From contig OW121847.1 of NCBI GenBank assembly GCA_933228895.1, positions 83,059,656-83,123,655 on the forward strand: a DNA stretch of 64,000 nt. Reading direction: 5' to 3'. Origin of the DNA: Platycnemis pennipes (Eukaryota > Arthropoda > Insecta > Odonata > Platycnemididae). The notes beneath the pieces were generated by a model. The model had not been told where the DNA came from, ran no database searches, and saw only the letters and a program-made list of their open reading frames with translations. Of this stretch, positions 1 to 11,495 are shown one piece after another. Numbering within the stretch: the stretch's first letter is position 1; each line of letters begins with the position of its first letter. Made by a program: the position numbers and the translations under genes.

Positions 1-1735
1 AAGAGTGTTTCCCTATTTTTTGCGGAAAATGGACATTCAATAAAAATACAAGGTCGTGCATGAGCATCCCACCACCATGATACCAAGGATGAGTCGTAAA
101 AACTATTTAAAAATGTTAAGCCCTAAGTAAGCCACTACATTAAGGGCAAAGAATGAAGGCTATAATGAAAATGCAAATGAAAACATTATAATGCTCTAAG
201 TTCCGCGGGACCAGATTTCAAGAACTGTTACTTGAATTGCGCGAGCCAGGGAAACTTTTCCACCTCTGCTGCTCCCCTGGGTTTAAGGTGGCTGGTCTAA
301 AAAACCAAAGTGAACAGATTTTCTTAAAAATTTCCAAATATGTTCCTTTTTGGATGTTCTATGGAATATGGAAGAAAAAACGGGGGATCATCGGCATAGT
401 TTTTGCGATATTTTGGATTCTTTTAACATGGAGCCTTATGGCGCTCTCCATTCCAATAGGATAAATTACGCACTTTATCCATTCCTACTGAACAGATTTT
501 TACCAAAAACTGATATAATGTAGCTCTAATAAATTAAAATCTATTCTGAAAATATCATTTAATACTATGGACTGAAATTTTTCGTAAATACGATTTAAAA
601 ATATGCATGCGAGAATTTCGAATGTCGCGCGCGGCTATGTAGTGTAAAGTTGGCAACGTGGCACACGAAGGTACGGGACATGCTAATCAGACGAATTGTG
701 AAGAGAAAATCTCTTGTAATTGTAAAATTACTTTATATGCAATATAAACCAAAGCACTTTTGATAACATGAAGTCAAATGCTGTTATCGCGGTTGTGAAC
801 ATCCCCAATGGGTCAATGGTAAATATTTGCTCGTAATATGTTAGCATATTATCAGGAAGTAAAAAAAATACGAAGGTCGCATAAACTGAAAGTCCTATCT
901 AAAGTTATAGAAACAGTGGACTAATTAAGTATTTATGGGGAGTAAAACGTAATGATTTTAAGATCCTAATGCAGAAGTCGATACGGCGATGAGAAGAGCA
1001 ATTGAGGATGTGATGAGTAGCATAGAAGATCGCTTATTTCTTGATCCTTTCCCTGATATTATTCAAGCATACTCTAGATACAATTTCCAGTGGTGTCGAT
1101 GGGCTTAGGTGCTTCTTCTGATTTAGGTAGAATATTTCAAACAAGTGAATTGTGTTGCCAATTATTGTAGAGCACTGATGACATTGCGATCTAACTAGAA
1201 AAATACTTCCCTAATAAAATTATTTCTATTTCATTTATTACTCCAAGATAATAAGATTTTGACAATTATACCAATCCATGAGTACTAAGAATTTAACTTC
1301 CCTGGTTTGAGGTGACGTGACAGTTGATCGTGTTAGGTGCAAGAAGGCGATCCACTTTTATGGAAAATTTATAATAAAATGAGGCATTACCAGTATGAAA
1401 TGAACTTGTACCTATGATCTCAAAAAATGTACTTTCTTCTCTGAACTCCATCTTTCCTTTGCACTATTTGTGGGAATCATTCTCATGTCTCTCTCACTAG
1501 TTCTTGAGTTCATTGTCATTATACTGACTCCAAAGAACATATTTAACGCCTTAAATATTCCTACAGTTGATAACTAAGAAAACCTTGCCACTCAATATGC
1601 ACATATGGAAACCTCCTCCTCACAGTACAACCTGTACGAGAGCAATGCTGAAAATTTGTTAGCTTACAATTGTATTTATTTTTCAAGTAAATTATGACGC
1701 ATAGTGAATAATGGTGCCTATTCCTGATGCCCACT
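1..1735. other. gene-less AT-rich stretch
   Basis: No convincing coding frame, RNA gene or terminal-repeat element was recognised here. The only open frames are short, have no recognisable motif, and lack splice-site support. Confidence 0.5.
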
Positions 1736-1739
1736 TGTG

Positions 1740-2035
1740 ACAAAGGTCATGAATTTCATCTCCCATACCTCTTCGTTCGTCTTCCTATCCACCCACCTAA
1801 CCTTTTCCATCCCAGCACGTTTCCAAACCATAGAGTGCCACGCTCCATATTAGACTCTTCACCAATTCACATCCCTACTCAAGGCTCCTGTAATAAGCTC
1901 TCTACTAGGAGTAAATGCCTCTTTCGCCATTGCTTTTCTCCAATGAACCTCACACGTACTATACCCTATTTCCTACAACATGCTACCAAAGTAATGAAAT
2001 TTCTCCTCCTGCTCTAACTTATGGCCTCCTACTCT
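1740..2035 (-). pseudogene. non-LTR retrotransposon ORF2 C-terminal relic
   Basis: On the minus strand, one frame with an internal stop reads FHYFGSML followed by AMAKEAFTPSRELITGALSR. This is the conserved stretch just after the reverse transcriptase in a widespread arthropod LINE type (family pattern: FxYLGS ... I..RI..AK.AF ... LVWSVALYGSETWTL). The expected continuation is present but decayed. The plus-strand open frame of 96 codons over the same bases is a shadow. This is a dead fragment without recognisable ends. It may belong to the same LINE type as the fragment at 4505-4895. Confidence 0.7.
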
Positions 2036-2202
2036 TAAATTTAATCCTTTGAAAACCGCATCACTTTCATTTATTTTTGGTTTCCAGATTCATTCAGTGT
2101 ACAACGTAAATTTTTAGTGATATTATCAAAAGCTTTGCTGAAATATGAAAATACCCCCGCTAATTTCATATTGGTACCTGTAGGTCTAGAGCAGTTTAGA
2201 GT

Positions 2203-2592
2203 TTAGCAGATTAGAGAAGCTGCATTGCAAATAGCGCACTCCATTTGCTCGCCAACAAATGCAATATCAATCAAACGGCTACCTTTGACGTTAAAAAGCT
2301 GCGTAGGCGAATTGTGTGCTCCAGATGAAGCTTTTTCTTCCCACTTTGCCTTCATGGAGAGCGACTGATTTACTCTCCTATTATATTTTTTTTGGGAAAT
2401 GAGCTTTCCCTTTCTTCGAAAAGACGTAGACATGACGAACAGATCTAACTTGCGCAGACCCACGTGAAACCACCTAAATCTTACGAGTAATTCAGCGTTG
2501 CAAACCACAAGAAACCACCAAAGAAGCACATGGTCTCTAATGTAAATAACGACATAAGTGACACCTGTCGTCACGACTACTGTAACAAACAA
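2203..2592 (-). CDS. unassigned 129-codon frame, possibly Mutator-like transposase N-terminus
   Basis: A 129-aa frame with a basic stretch (FRRKGKLISQKKYNRR) and a C-terminal segment GSRLIDIAFVGEQMECAICN. The layout (basic N-terminus, a G.RL.DI.....-type strand, then a CxxC pair) recalls the start of insect Mutator-like transposases, where a GyRl.di motif precedes a zinc-binding core. No transposase core follows before the stop. The resemblance is from memory of family shape only. It could equally be chance open DNA. Confidence 0.25.
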   Translation of the reverse strand: MFVTVVVTTGVTYVVIYIRDHVLLWWFLVVCNAELLVRFRWFHVGLRKLDLFVMSTSFRRKGKLISQKKYNRRVNQSLSMKAKWEEKASSGAHNSPTQLFNVKGSRLIDIAFVGEQMECAICNAASLIC

Positions 2593-2599
2593 CTGCCCA

Positions 2600-4495
2600 C
2601 AGCGTGTTGCAGAATGGACGCTGTTGCCGGATTAAAAACGAAAGATTAAATAATTTATAGAAACATATTTTAATACTAGTTCACATTCGAGTGACAATGT
2701 ATCTTCATTAAAATACTTATTTTGAATTCTATGGCCACGGGTGAGAACTGTTTTCGGAAAATTAATTTCGCGAGAATTACTTAAGAAATGAATCAAGTCT
2801 GCATTTAAGCAAATTTTAATGGCAATGTGTAAAGTTAAAGCACAATATTTCAGATTGTACCTAAGACATTAGTCATTCTTACTAGAGTATAGTGTAACTG
2901 CGACCTATTATTGAAATTTTAAACGAGCATTAAAATTTAAGTAACTAAATTTCTCAATGACTAACGATTATCCGACCAGCCACCTTAAAAGCATTTTAGA
3001 AGAGTTTCTACGTTCTAATAAATGCTCTGAAGAGAGGGATGCTTCAGAGATGTATTTGTCAAAATATACATGTCGTCGGAGGAATTCCATTAGGATAGAG
3101 GCTCAAGAATGATAACCTTAATGGAAATACCTAAGCATTTCCGTTGGTTTTTTGGTAGATTTTTGAAAAGGGGTACTTTCAGAGACTGCTATTAGGAGAC
3201 AGTTATTAGATAGTGGCATAGAGTTTTACTAAAGCAAACTCCTGATTTTCTCTCCGCGATAAGTTCACAAATGGCAAAAAAATCCAACATCCCTCCATCT
3301 ACTTTCGCCAAATTGCATCCATTCACCAGTGGAAATAAGTGGAAAGGGTGTTGAATAGGAAGAATCTCGTTTCAAGGTAAATTGCCCGAGAAAATTTTAG
3401 ATATAATATGTCATATGCAGAAGTTAACGGTTAAAATTTCTATCAATACGTTGAAGGCATAATTCAAATATTTGAACAGAAAATGCATGCGCCGAAGCGT
3501 TCGTATGAATTCAATGTAAGATTTTTAGGAGAAATAATATTGAATTTAAAAAGATTGTTGGAAAATTTCACAACTATTTCTACCCTGGAGGAGTCTTATT
3601 TTTCTGTATGATATTTATATCAAGCTATATTAGACGTTCCCTAAGTGACACATAGAACATTGTCAACCGAACAATTCACAAATAAAATAATTATATCTAA
3701 ATCTAGTATCAAGGAAACATATTTCGAGAGGATCTATTGTTTGACGCAACTATTAGTAATAACATCGTAATGTAGGTAATGTTCCGGGTGCATTTGCTAC
3801 ATTTTTCCATCCAAATACATTTTCTCTTCGTGCATTCGGAATTTATTTGATAACTAACAAATGCTCAGATGAAAATAAATACCTTGCCTAGAACGCCATG
3901 TATTTAAATAGAGGCAAATTCAATTAAAACCTAAATAAAAATTAAATTTTATCAACTCCCAAGTTCAGTGGAACATTTTACACGTTGACCTCTTCCCTCA
4001 AGTAATTATGTATGTATGTACCTCAGCAGCAAATCAAAAGCAGGTGACAATGACAGTCAACAAGTTCCGATTGATACTCAAGAAAGGACATCGTTTCCTC
4101 GCCCTGAAATAACTGTGATAGGGCAAAAGGGAGTGTTCCGGGTTTAATATTTACGAAAAGGCGGAAGATTAGAGTCAAGTGAATTTCACAACAAGATTTC
4201 TTAAACATGTCCTCTTTTCAGCAAACTCATTATACAATATTTCAGCACAATTTTTGTTAGAAATATAAACAATTTCTTGAAATATAATGCTCCAAAAGAG
4301 ACCTCTTTCAGTAGTCTACCCCCTATTTGAACATGCTCCCCTATGGGCCGGAGCTCCCCAGATATTACCTTACACGTCACACATATTATTTGCTCCTCAT
4401 ATTTCTTAAAGTTAACCATTGTTATCAAGCGAAGAGGGTATTCTACCGAAAAAAGATTCAACTTACAGCTGGAAATAATACTTGGAAGTAAGGAA
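2600..4495. other. gene-less AT-rich stretch
   Basis: Nothing recognisable on either strand. Open frames at about 4.0-4.5 kb overlap on opposite strands and have low-complexity composition. Confidence 0.5.
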
Positions 4496-4504
4496 ACGCT
4501 TCAT

Positions 4505-4895
4505 AGGAACTTACATCTGGAGCACGTTTCTTTATGGCAGTGAGACAAAGACAATAACATTAGCACATAAAAAAAGTACGAAGCATTCGAAATGTTAAGC
4601 TTCATAAGAATGATGAAGATAAAATGGATCAACCGAGTGACTAAGGAAAGAGAAATCAGCTTAAAACTTAAAAAAGAATACGGGACAATCTAATCCACCA
4701 AATGTTTAGACATGATTGTCTGATGAAGTCTTCGAGGTAAATGCGAACGGGAAGAATGGCAAACAAAGGACTGGCATGAAATATATGGCGCGAGTTGTTA
4801 AGGATGTGAAAGAAAAGACTTATGTAAGTAACACGTGGCTAAAGATAGGAGAACTACATCAAACCAATCTTAGGTTGATAACTGGTGATGATGGC
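4505..4895 (+). pseudogene. non-LTR retrotransposon ORF2 C-terminal relic
   Basis: Reading across frameshifts, the plus strand gives in order WSTFLYGSETKTIT, EAFEMLSFIRMMKIKWINRV and GKNGKQRTGMKYMARVVKDV. These correspond to the LINE C-terminal blocks LYGSETWTL, LEAFEMWC.RRMLKI.W.DRVT and GKR..GRPR..Y...V..DV. Stops and frame changes separate the blocks, so the copy is dead. No poly(A) tail or target-site duplication was found. Confidence 0.8.
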
Positions 4896-4959
4896 TGTAT
4901 TTAATCTCATGTATCACTCGGTTTTACACGATGAGTTATTTATGGCAATCCACATTGAT

Positions 4960-5960
4960 TGATTGACAGTTTTTCGCCAGTTGGGGTATATTTTGATGGA
5001 CTGTGCTTATTCTTCTTCGCATTGCTTTTTCCTAACAGCTCCTTCTCTAGTCTCTTTCTCGTATATTTCTTAATACCTACAACCCTCCCCCCTCCTTAAT
5101 TAAGAATTTACTACCCCAACTGCCCTTGCAAGATGTATTTATCCGTTCTAAAGTTCCTTCGGCGTCTTTTTGCCACTGCACCCCAAACCATTATACTTTC
5201 ATCGTTCCATTCCTCGGAACCGCTTTCCAATACCCCCCACTTAGCATCCATGGCCCAATGAGCGTGCGTGGGAATCGTCTTACTTCCCTGTCACAAGTTC
5301 TTGACACTGCCTCGGGGTTGCGTCCCACCGCTCCCCCGATATCGGAGAAGTCGGTGCAGGTCACTTCCGAAAAAATGTATTTGCAAATTGTGAGCGATCG
5401 ATGCTTGCGTGCCGTTATGCTACGCAGTAGTAGTTGAGAAGCTGGAGAAAATTGTCTACTCCGAAAAATGTTTTTGAGCAAAAGTGACTTAAGGGCCCTT
5501 TCGATCTCAGAATGCCTTTCGTGACGGTGGAATATCCTCTAACCCATGCCTCTGTATGTAAGTGCATAATTATATCATTTCAAGAATTAAAAATTTTGTT
5601 TCCAAAATTACCCATAAATGCACGGTTCGAAATTTTGAGACCATTACGCCTGTAAAAAATGGTCGTTGGAGTGGAAATAATTTTGTGGAATACAAATTTT
5701 GAGCCGAGGGGTTAACTCATTAATCACATCTGCTGCAACGGCATACTCTTGTAGAAATTCAACAGTGATATCTATTAATGCTTTTGACGGAACTTTATAG
5801 CATTAGACTCTTTTGTTTCTGACGAAGCGCCCTGCAATGGGGCGAAGCCTAAACAGAACACAATGCAGACACCGGATCAGTTACCAATAGCTTTCCCAAA
5901 TGAAATGAAATCCTACGAATCCTCTCACCAAACCTTTCTCTCACCTCCTGTTTATTTATT
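4960..5960. other. no recognised gene; moderately GC-rich open stretch
   Basis: Around 5126-5481 both strands stay open for about 100 codons and GC rises above the surroundings. The minus-strand frame (96 codons) includes NPEAVSRTCDREVRRFPRTL, which I cannot assign. This looks like an unclassified repeat rather than a host gene. Confidence 0.35.
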
Positions 5961-5979
5961 TGTTAAATTTATTTGTTCA

Positions 5980-6150
5980 ACCACCAGGAGCAAAACTTTG
6001 GCCTTTTTACTCTAGGGTAAACAACGTTATAATAATGACAAACACACATATCCATGTCCCGGGTCGTAAAAAAACACCCTGGCGGTATTCGAACCAGCAA
6101 GCAGCAGGCAAGAGGCTGAACCCCCCGTCATCGAGGCCGGCGAACCTCTT
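5980..6150 (-). repeat. tRNA-derived SINE (type 1)
   Basis: On the minus strand a tRNA-like head contains a clear B box (GGTTCGAATACC at about 6088-6099) with an A-box-like stretch (GGCCTCGATGACGGGG) about 40 bp upstream. Downstream come a run of T, an ACCCGGGACATGG-type stretch and a degenerate CAT-repeat end. The A/B spacing and a non-tRNA body fit a pol III SINE rather than a tRNA gene. There is no foldable acceptor stem. Confidence 0.6.
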
Positions 6151-6434
6151 TAGTCTAATGATAAATATGTAAATAGCATTATGCCACCGAACACACTGGA
6201 TTCTCTTTCATTATTTTTGAAGTGTCTGTATTACCAAGGCTACGTGCGATGAATGTAAATACGGGATTTGTGTATGTTTTTGCCCTAATCATTAGCTATT
6301 TTATGACACCCAAAGGTCGATTTTGTTGGTTAAAGTAGAGCCAAGGTCAAAAAAGCATCTCAAAATCATGCTTTAAAGTAGATTTAGTAGTTTCTCACCT
6401 TGTGCCGCTTGTCATATTTACTAGAAAGATCTGG

Positions 6435-6545
6435 AAAGAGCTCACCTTGAGTTTATAACTTGCCCTAGAAGTACACGGATTTGTACCGCGACTCTCCGGA
6501 CATACGCTAATCTAGTGGGCTATCACGCCTCGTCATGGCAACACG
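6435..6545 (-). repeat. tRNA-derived SINE head (type 2)
   Basis: On the minus strand, TAGCCCACTAGATTAGCG matches a pol III A box and GGTACAAATCC a B box about 30 bp later. The body continues towards lower coordinates. The sequence differs from the neighbouring SINE at 5980-6150, so it is a second family. The 3' end was not defined. Confidence 0.5.
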
Positions 6546-6549
6546 TACT

Positions 6550-7585
6550 ACGAAAACCAAAAGGCACACGGACGAATTAGAGATACTAATGGACATGGTA
6601 ACATTCTAATGGAGTTCGGAACTTTGAGATAGCGCCCGTTACGACCCCGGAGTGTCTAGGTGTCACCCCTTCTCGACCTTGCGCCCAGCCTAGACACGCC
6701 CTCTCAACGACATATTCCTAATTGGCTCCGTAAATGGTACGGGATATTTTCGCTACAGTCACTTGAGAATCACCAAAATATCAATTTTAAACTTACTTAA
6801 ACACATTTGCAAATTCGGCTGCGAAGTAAATTTATTTTAATTTAAAGCTACAATATTGATAGTGTTAGTTCCAGAATTGATGGGCCCAGATTTTCCACGC
6901 ACTTTTTGTTGCAAAATCGTGGAAATGTAGCGTGGCCATTGTTTCAACTCCTTGATTAAATCTCTTTTTCAAAAACACTTTAAGAAGATTATAATAACGT
7001 TTCCTGATGAATTTCGTAAAACTATTGTCGTTGCCCACTATATTCCAAGTCGGGAGGGCACTGCAAGAGATAAAAAAGTAAACAAGCAAAATTTCAAGTT
7101 TCTTGGGGCACGATAAAGTTTTTCTCACTCGTTTTTTCCCTGAAAATCTGAAATACAGGGCGACTCGAGAACCATCACATTCCGGTGAGTCCTCGTGCAA
7201 ACGTCCTTCAAGTAAAGGAGGGTAGTGGAAGTCTTGTTTTCAGGGCCAGTCAAGGGGATGAAGTATAAAGTATGCCGAGGAAGATATCCAGCTAAACGGA
7301 GAGTAGTGGAGGGGAATATATACGAAAACAGACGGAGGTCCTTAAAAAGATGAGATCACGACGGTGAAGTGAAGATTTCAAACAATACCTACTTTTCCGC
7401 GCGCTGAATCCTTTATTTAATACTAAAACCTTCAACGGTCAGAGAGGCAATGAGTTATATCCGTTTCATTAGTGAGAACGTATTTTGTTAGGCGCAGAAG
7501 GCTAGGGAAAAGCTCGCTCCAAATATATTATCAAAATACGGGAGTATATGTGTATTCATGTATCATTCAGTGTTCAATCCGAAGG
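6550..7585. other. gene-less stretch
   Basis: A 111-codon minus-strand frame (6865-7200) has no recognised motif. Nothing else stands out. Confidence 0.4.
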
Positions 7586-7589
7586 TTGG

Positions 7590-7815
7590 TTTGATAGGTG
7601 ATGGCAGAGCTCACCCGGCCATTAGTGTATGAAATTCACATTTCCAGGGTAGGGGGGCCCGTTCCTTTCCCTGGGCCACCTGCGATTTTCTACAAAGTTC
7701 TGGCGCACAGAAAATTGAATTACGAGGATCGCGAGGAGGTGGGGGGCCCAGATAGATTCTTCCCGGGATTTGAACCTGGGACCCAGCGCTCTACCCAGTA
7801 GGCCACCATGACCCC
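7590..7815 (-). repeat. tRNA-derived SINE (type 3), good copy
   Basis: The minus strand begins with a tRNA-like head: A box near GGCCTACTGGGTAGAGCGC and B box GGTTCAAATCCCGG, about 35 bp apart. It is followed by a body with GGTGGCCCAGGGAAAGGAAC and GTGAATTTCATACACTAATG. A divergent copy with the same body motifs lies at 15175-15410, which shows that this is a dispersed family. Confidence 0.75.
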
Positions 7816-7819
7816 GTGC

Positions 7820-9660
7820 TTGTGTATATCAAAAGCTACTTCCACTTAAAAGTGAATAATTAAGATCGACGCTGAAAACATTTACATTTCGGGTCCATGA
7901 CGAGATTTTTAAATATTGGCGATGAACCTTATCATACAGAACTACCCTCGTGATTCGCTTCCGGCTAGAGTTCTGCTTCATCTTATCTGAACCAGCTAGT
8001 TTATCTACCTACCTTGCAACACACGGCGTCGCAACTGCCATCTGCGACCCAAAAGAATCCATCGTTCGCTGGAGTGTGAAATGAATGATAGGGATTCTTC
8101 TTTCGATTCAATAAAAATAATTCCAAGTTTCTCTCGCATGTCATGGTACCTCAGACTTTGTTAAGAAGTACAAGGATTAGACTGCAAGGGAAAAGGAGAA
8201 AGGATTAAGAGAAATTCGGCGTCTGAATCAACCTGCTGTTAACGAAGGGCTACAAGAGCTATAAATGCTTTACGTCCAACTCTACAGACGGAATGCTAAA
8301 CTTGGAATTCTCCCCACACGGAATCGAATGGGGTATAGTTCCACTAAAAATATTTCTTCTACAGTAGTGATTTAAGCCCGGGCCCTCGGTGTGGGATGCC
8401 TAGTCCAACGAGGGTGAAGTACTCCAGCCACCGCACACACTAGATCACCTTCTTCTTCTCATTAAATTATCAATGGTCTAATGTTTTTTCCGCATTCGGG
8501 CACCTCATGCCGGAAGGATGGATGGATGTGAAAGGGAAATAACAGGTAGAAAAAAACCGGCGTCGACATCGGCGTGGTCATAACGTAAGGCCAACGAAAA
8601 CTATGGTGTCCTTAATGAGTGCCCTCCGTTGACGCACGGTATATACACTCTCTACAAATGAATGTTGCATACCCTTTAAGGGGATGTATGCCGAAAAGTT
8701 TAGTGCCATAAATTGGCGATTCGACTGATATCAAGAAATATCAATGAAAATGTATAAAAGTTGGAGTGAATTAAAAAACTCGAAAAGTTTGATTATTGTC
8801 TCGTGAAATGCATAGAAAGACGAAGAGTTTCTGGAAACGTTTCTTTGCTTTAATGCATGAATAAGCAAGAGCTTACGTAACTGATTTATGGAAAGCCGAA
8901 TGCGTCATTTTCGCCCATTCTGTCTCTCAGTCTTGTTACATGCTCGGACTCTATTTTCATTTCAAGAGGTTCACTAGGTGATTACTAAATATGATATGAA
9001 GATCACGGAGTTGGGTTGTGCCCTTGCTTTGAGCTGGCTCTCACTTTCACATGTTATAGCTGTGAAAATCAACTCTTTATCACAGTGCTAAGGTAATATT
9101 CAATGGAAAAAGTATGCATAACCCTTGTTCATTTTTTAGGAAAATTGCCTCTTATTTTACTCCAAAGCACATTTACCCCTATTATATCCACAATCCATAC
9201 CAGATGGGAAACGAAAGCGTTCAAATTTAAATTTTAGTTTGCGAAATATACTACACGAGATATATATCACCATTGTAGAGTGAGTAATCGAACACCACTA
9301 TACATATCACATAAACTGCAATGTGTTATCCTGGAGAGTTTCGTATTTTATTTTAAGTAATTTTAGCTCTTAAATATATTCTTTAAAATATGTCTACTTC
9401 ATTACTTACACAAGTTATATCTATTAGTAAATATGTATCTGTATTCAAATTCACAAGTTCAAATGGCGCCAAAATAATGCTACGGACGAGAGATGGCACC
9501 ACCACACGGAATATTTTAATCAACTTCGTTATCTTACAATTTGCAAAAGCATTAAATACCCAGATACCGATTGCATTCAATTATTAATACAAATAAAAAG
9601 GAATTATATATAGTAAACTTTAAGTTTGTAACTAATAATTATACTATCGGTTATTTTGCA
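7820..9660. other. gene-less stretch upstream of the ATP synthase epsilon gene
   Basis: No coding or mobile-element signature was recognised. A segment around 8280-8450 is more GC-rich and has repeat-like character, but I could not classify it. Confidence 0.4.
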
Positions 9661-9762
9661 CCATATTGACGATATTGACTAGTGCAGTTATCTCCTCTTC
9701 GCTGGAACTGTGGTGGAGGAAGTGTCGTTCATTTCCACTAGTGTGAAAAGGATAAAATAATT

Positions 9763-10980
9763 ATGTCGAACTGGAGGCAGGCTGGCCTAACGTATGAAGC
9801 GTCACATATTCTTATTAGATACTCATTTAATTTGAGCTTGTTTTAATTTCTTATTTCAATGCAGTTATATTAGGTACTCCAGCATCGCCGCCAGGCTTGT
9901 ACGGCAAGCCGTGAAGCCTGAATTTAGAGCAGAAGCTGCGAAACGTGAAGAGTCTTCCATTAGATTTACCGAATGGAAAGACGGAAAACCTGACAGTAAG
10001 TCTTTTCGGCATGAATTCATGTGTGACTTATACTAAATAGATGTTTGAGGCCTAACCCACCTTTGTGTGTTTCACTAATCAATGTAATCTTCACGTAAAA
10101 GGATCGAAGATTGTGTCTTCTTCAACATAAAGGGCAACTTCATTCCTACTCGGATCTTCATTGATACAGGTAATTCCAACTTCTCGACGCGAAGTTCATA
10201 TCTTGTTTATAGTTCATATAGGTGCAGGGTGGAATATGTGAAAGTAGTGTTAAGAGTTTGTACGAAAGATTGATGGTAGTAATGCAATGGCCTGCAGTTA
10301 GTTTTGCTGCAAGTGATAAAAGCTGCAATAAACCCTGCCCATGATTTCAGTGGTGGATAGAAAGAATTGTTCAGAGTGGTAATGCACTCCTTGGGCTTGT
10401 ACGCTAGTCCATTAGGCATGATGAGTTGTCTCGACTCCTTGCAATTGGTATAGAGCTTCGTTTCCTTCTCGGAGGCCTGCGATACTCCTTGGCTGATCAC
10501 GTTAAGTGTTAAAATTTTTCATATTTCTCTTGAGCTATTGTTTACTAACGTATGCGTGGAAAACACTGGTTTTGTCGTCCTGAAGGTAAAACATTAGTGT
10601 TGTTTGTCCTCCAGAATGGTGACATAGCATGCTGAAGTGCTGTATATTAAGGATATGGTTTGAGAATGTGCCCTCACTAGTGTTTTATGGATGTTAACTA
10701 ATATTGTTAAATATTCATAGCTTTTTCCCCTGGGATTTCTATTGTGGCCGAAGTAATGGAATTAAACTTTAGTTCTGGTTTGACTCCACTGTCCCAGAGT
10801 GTTCTAATCTAACATTTAATTTAATAGAGTTAGTATTTTTCAGTTACAATATTAATACACGGCTAAGCATGCAGGTTTTAATTACTTTGAAGTCTAGGGA
10901 AATGTGTAAACGATGAAGTACATGTTATTTGCACTGTTTGAGACTTAACTGTGATTATTTCTATTTCAGAGGCTGTCTGA
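9763..10980 (+). CDS. ATP5F1E: ATP synthase subunit epsilon, mitochondrial (3 exons)
   Basis: Coding exons are 9763-9791, 9865-9995 and 10970-10980 (stop TGA at 10978-10980), with GT-AG junctions and phases 2 and 1. The product is 56 aa and starts MSNWRQAGLTYIRYSSIAAR. It matches the family pattern (WR.AGL.YI.YS.I.A...R) along its length, and its C-terminal FTEWKDGKPDK is the insect-type tail. The epsilon subunit sits in the central stalk of mitochondrial F1 and stabilises the gamma-delta foot. It has no cleaved presequence in known members. Intron 2 (974 bp) contains an unrelated 97-codon minus frame at 10207-10500. The gene converges on MVD. I see no defect, and family length is normal (about 50-60 aa). 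Confidence 0.95.
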
Positions 10981-11060
10981 GAATAATGGCATTAATAAGT
11001 ATCGTAGTTGAAGCCATGTATTGCACAGGAGTGGAAGCTTCTGATGTAAAAATGTATGTT

Positions 11061-11066
11061 AATAAA
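11061..11066 (+). terminator. poly(A) signal of the ATP synthase epsilon gene
   Basis: Canonical AATAAA lies 81 bp after the stop codon. Confidence 0.7.
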
Positions 11067-11085
11067 ACTGTAAGTTGTTAACAAA

Positions 11086-11091
11086 TTTATT
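11086..11091 (-). terminator. candidate poly(A) signal of MVD
   Basis: TTTATT on the plus strand reads AATAAA on the minus strand, about 405 bp after the MVD stop. It lies 20 bp from the opposing signal at 11061, so the two 3' UTRs probably overlap slightly. Confidence 0.5.
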
Positions 11092-11495
11092 TAATTAAAG
11101 CACATTCTTGCTATGACCCAAAGTGCAAGCCTTTAGGTTACACAGTAAAATGTCAATTATTCAGTTTAGATTTGTTTATAAATGTACAAAACCGTTAAGT
11201 ACTTAAAAATCATGGCGTCACCTCAGGTTATGCTTATTATATATCACTTATTATCAAGCCTGCTGCTTCAATCTGAAAGATTATAGAGCATATGTTGCCA
11301 TCCCTTTCTTAAGCTATATCCTCCAAAATTAAATGCTTAATGCAAGCTAGGGTACAGAGGAATGTGAGGCACGTGATACAAGTGAATACCTGACATTTCC
11401 TTGAATCCACCACCTGAGGTAAGTTGTACACTTCTTGTATATGTAGAATTGCATAATACAGCCCCAGCTTATAGCCAAATAAGAACTATGTACTT

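Noticed and set aside
237..464. 75-codon plus-strand frame
   Set aside because: Hydrophobic C-terminus but no family signal, no splice context, and the start is a non-ATG boundary; likely chance.
1727..2017. 96-codon plus-strand frame
   Set aside because: It is the antisense shadow of a LINE ORF2 fragment readable on the minus strand.
6865..7200. 111-codon minus-strand frame
   Set aside because: No motif or splice support and low-complexity composition; not called as a gene.
7720..7815. tRNA gene
   Set aside because: A and B boxes are present but no acceptor stem pairs, and the sequence continues into a repeated body; it is a SINE head.
9383..9587. 65-codon frames on both strands over the same bases
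   Set aside because: Symmetric open frames in AT-rich DNA upstream of the epsilon gene, with no similarity.
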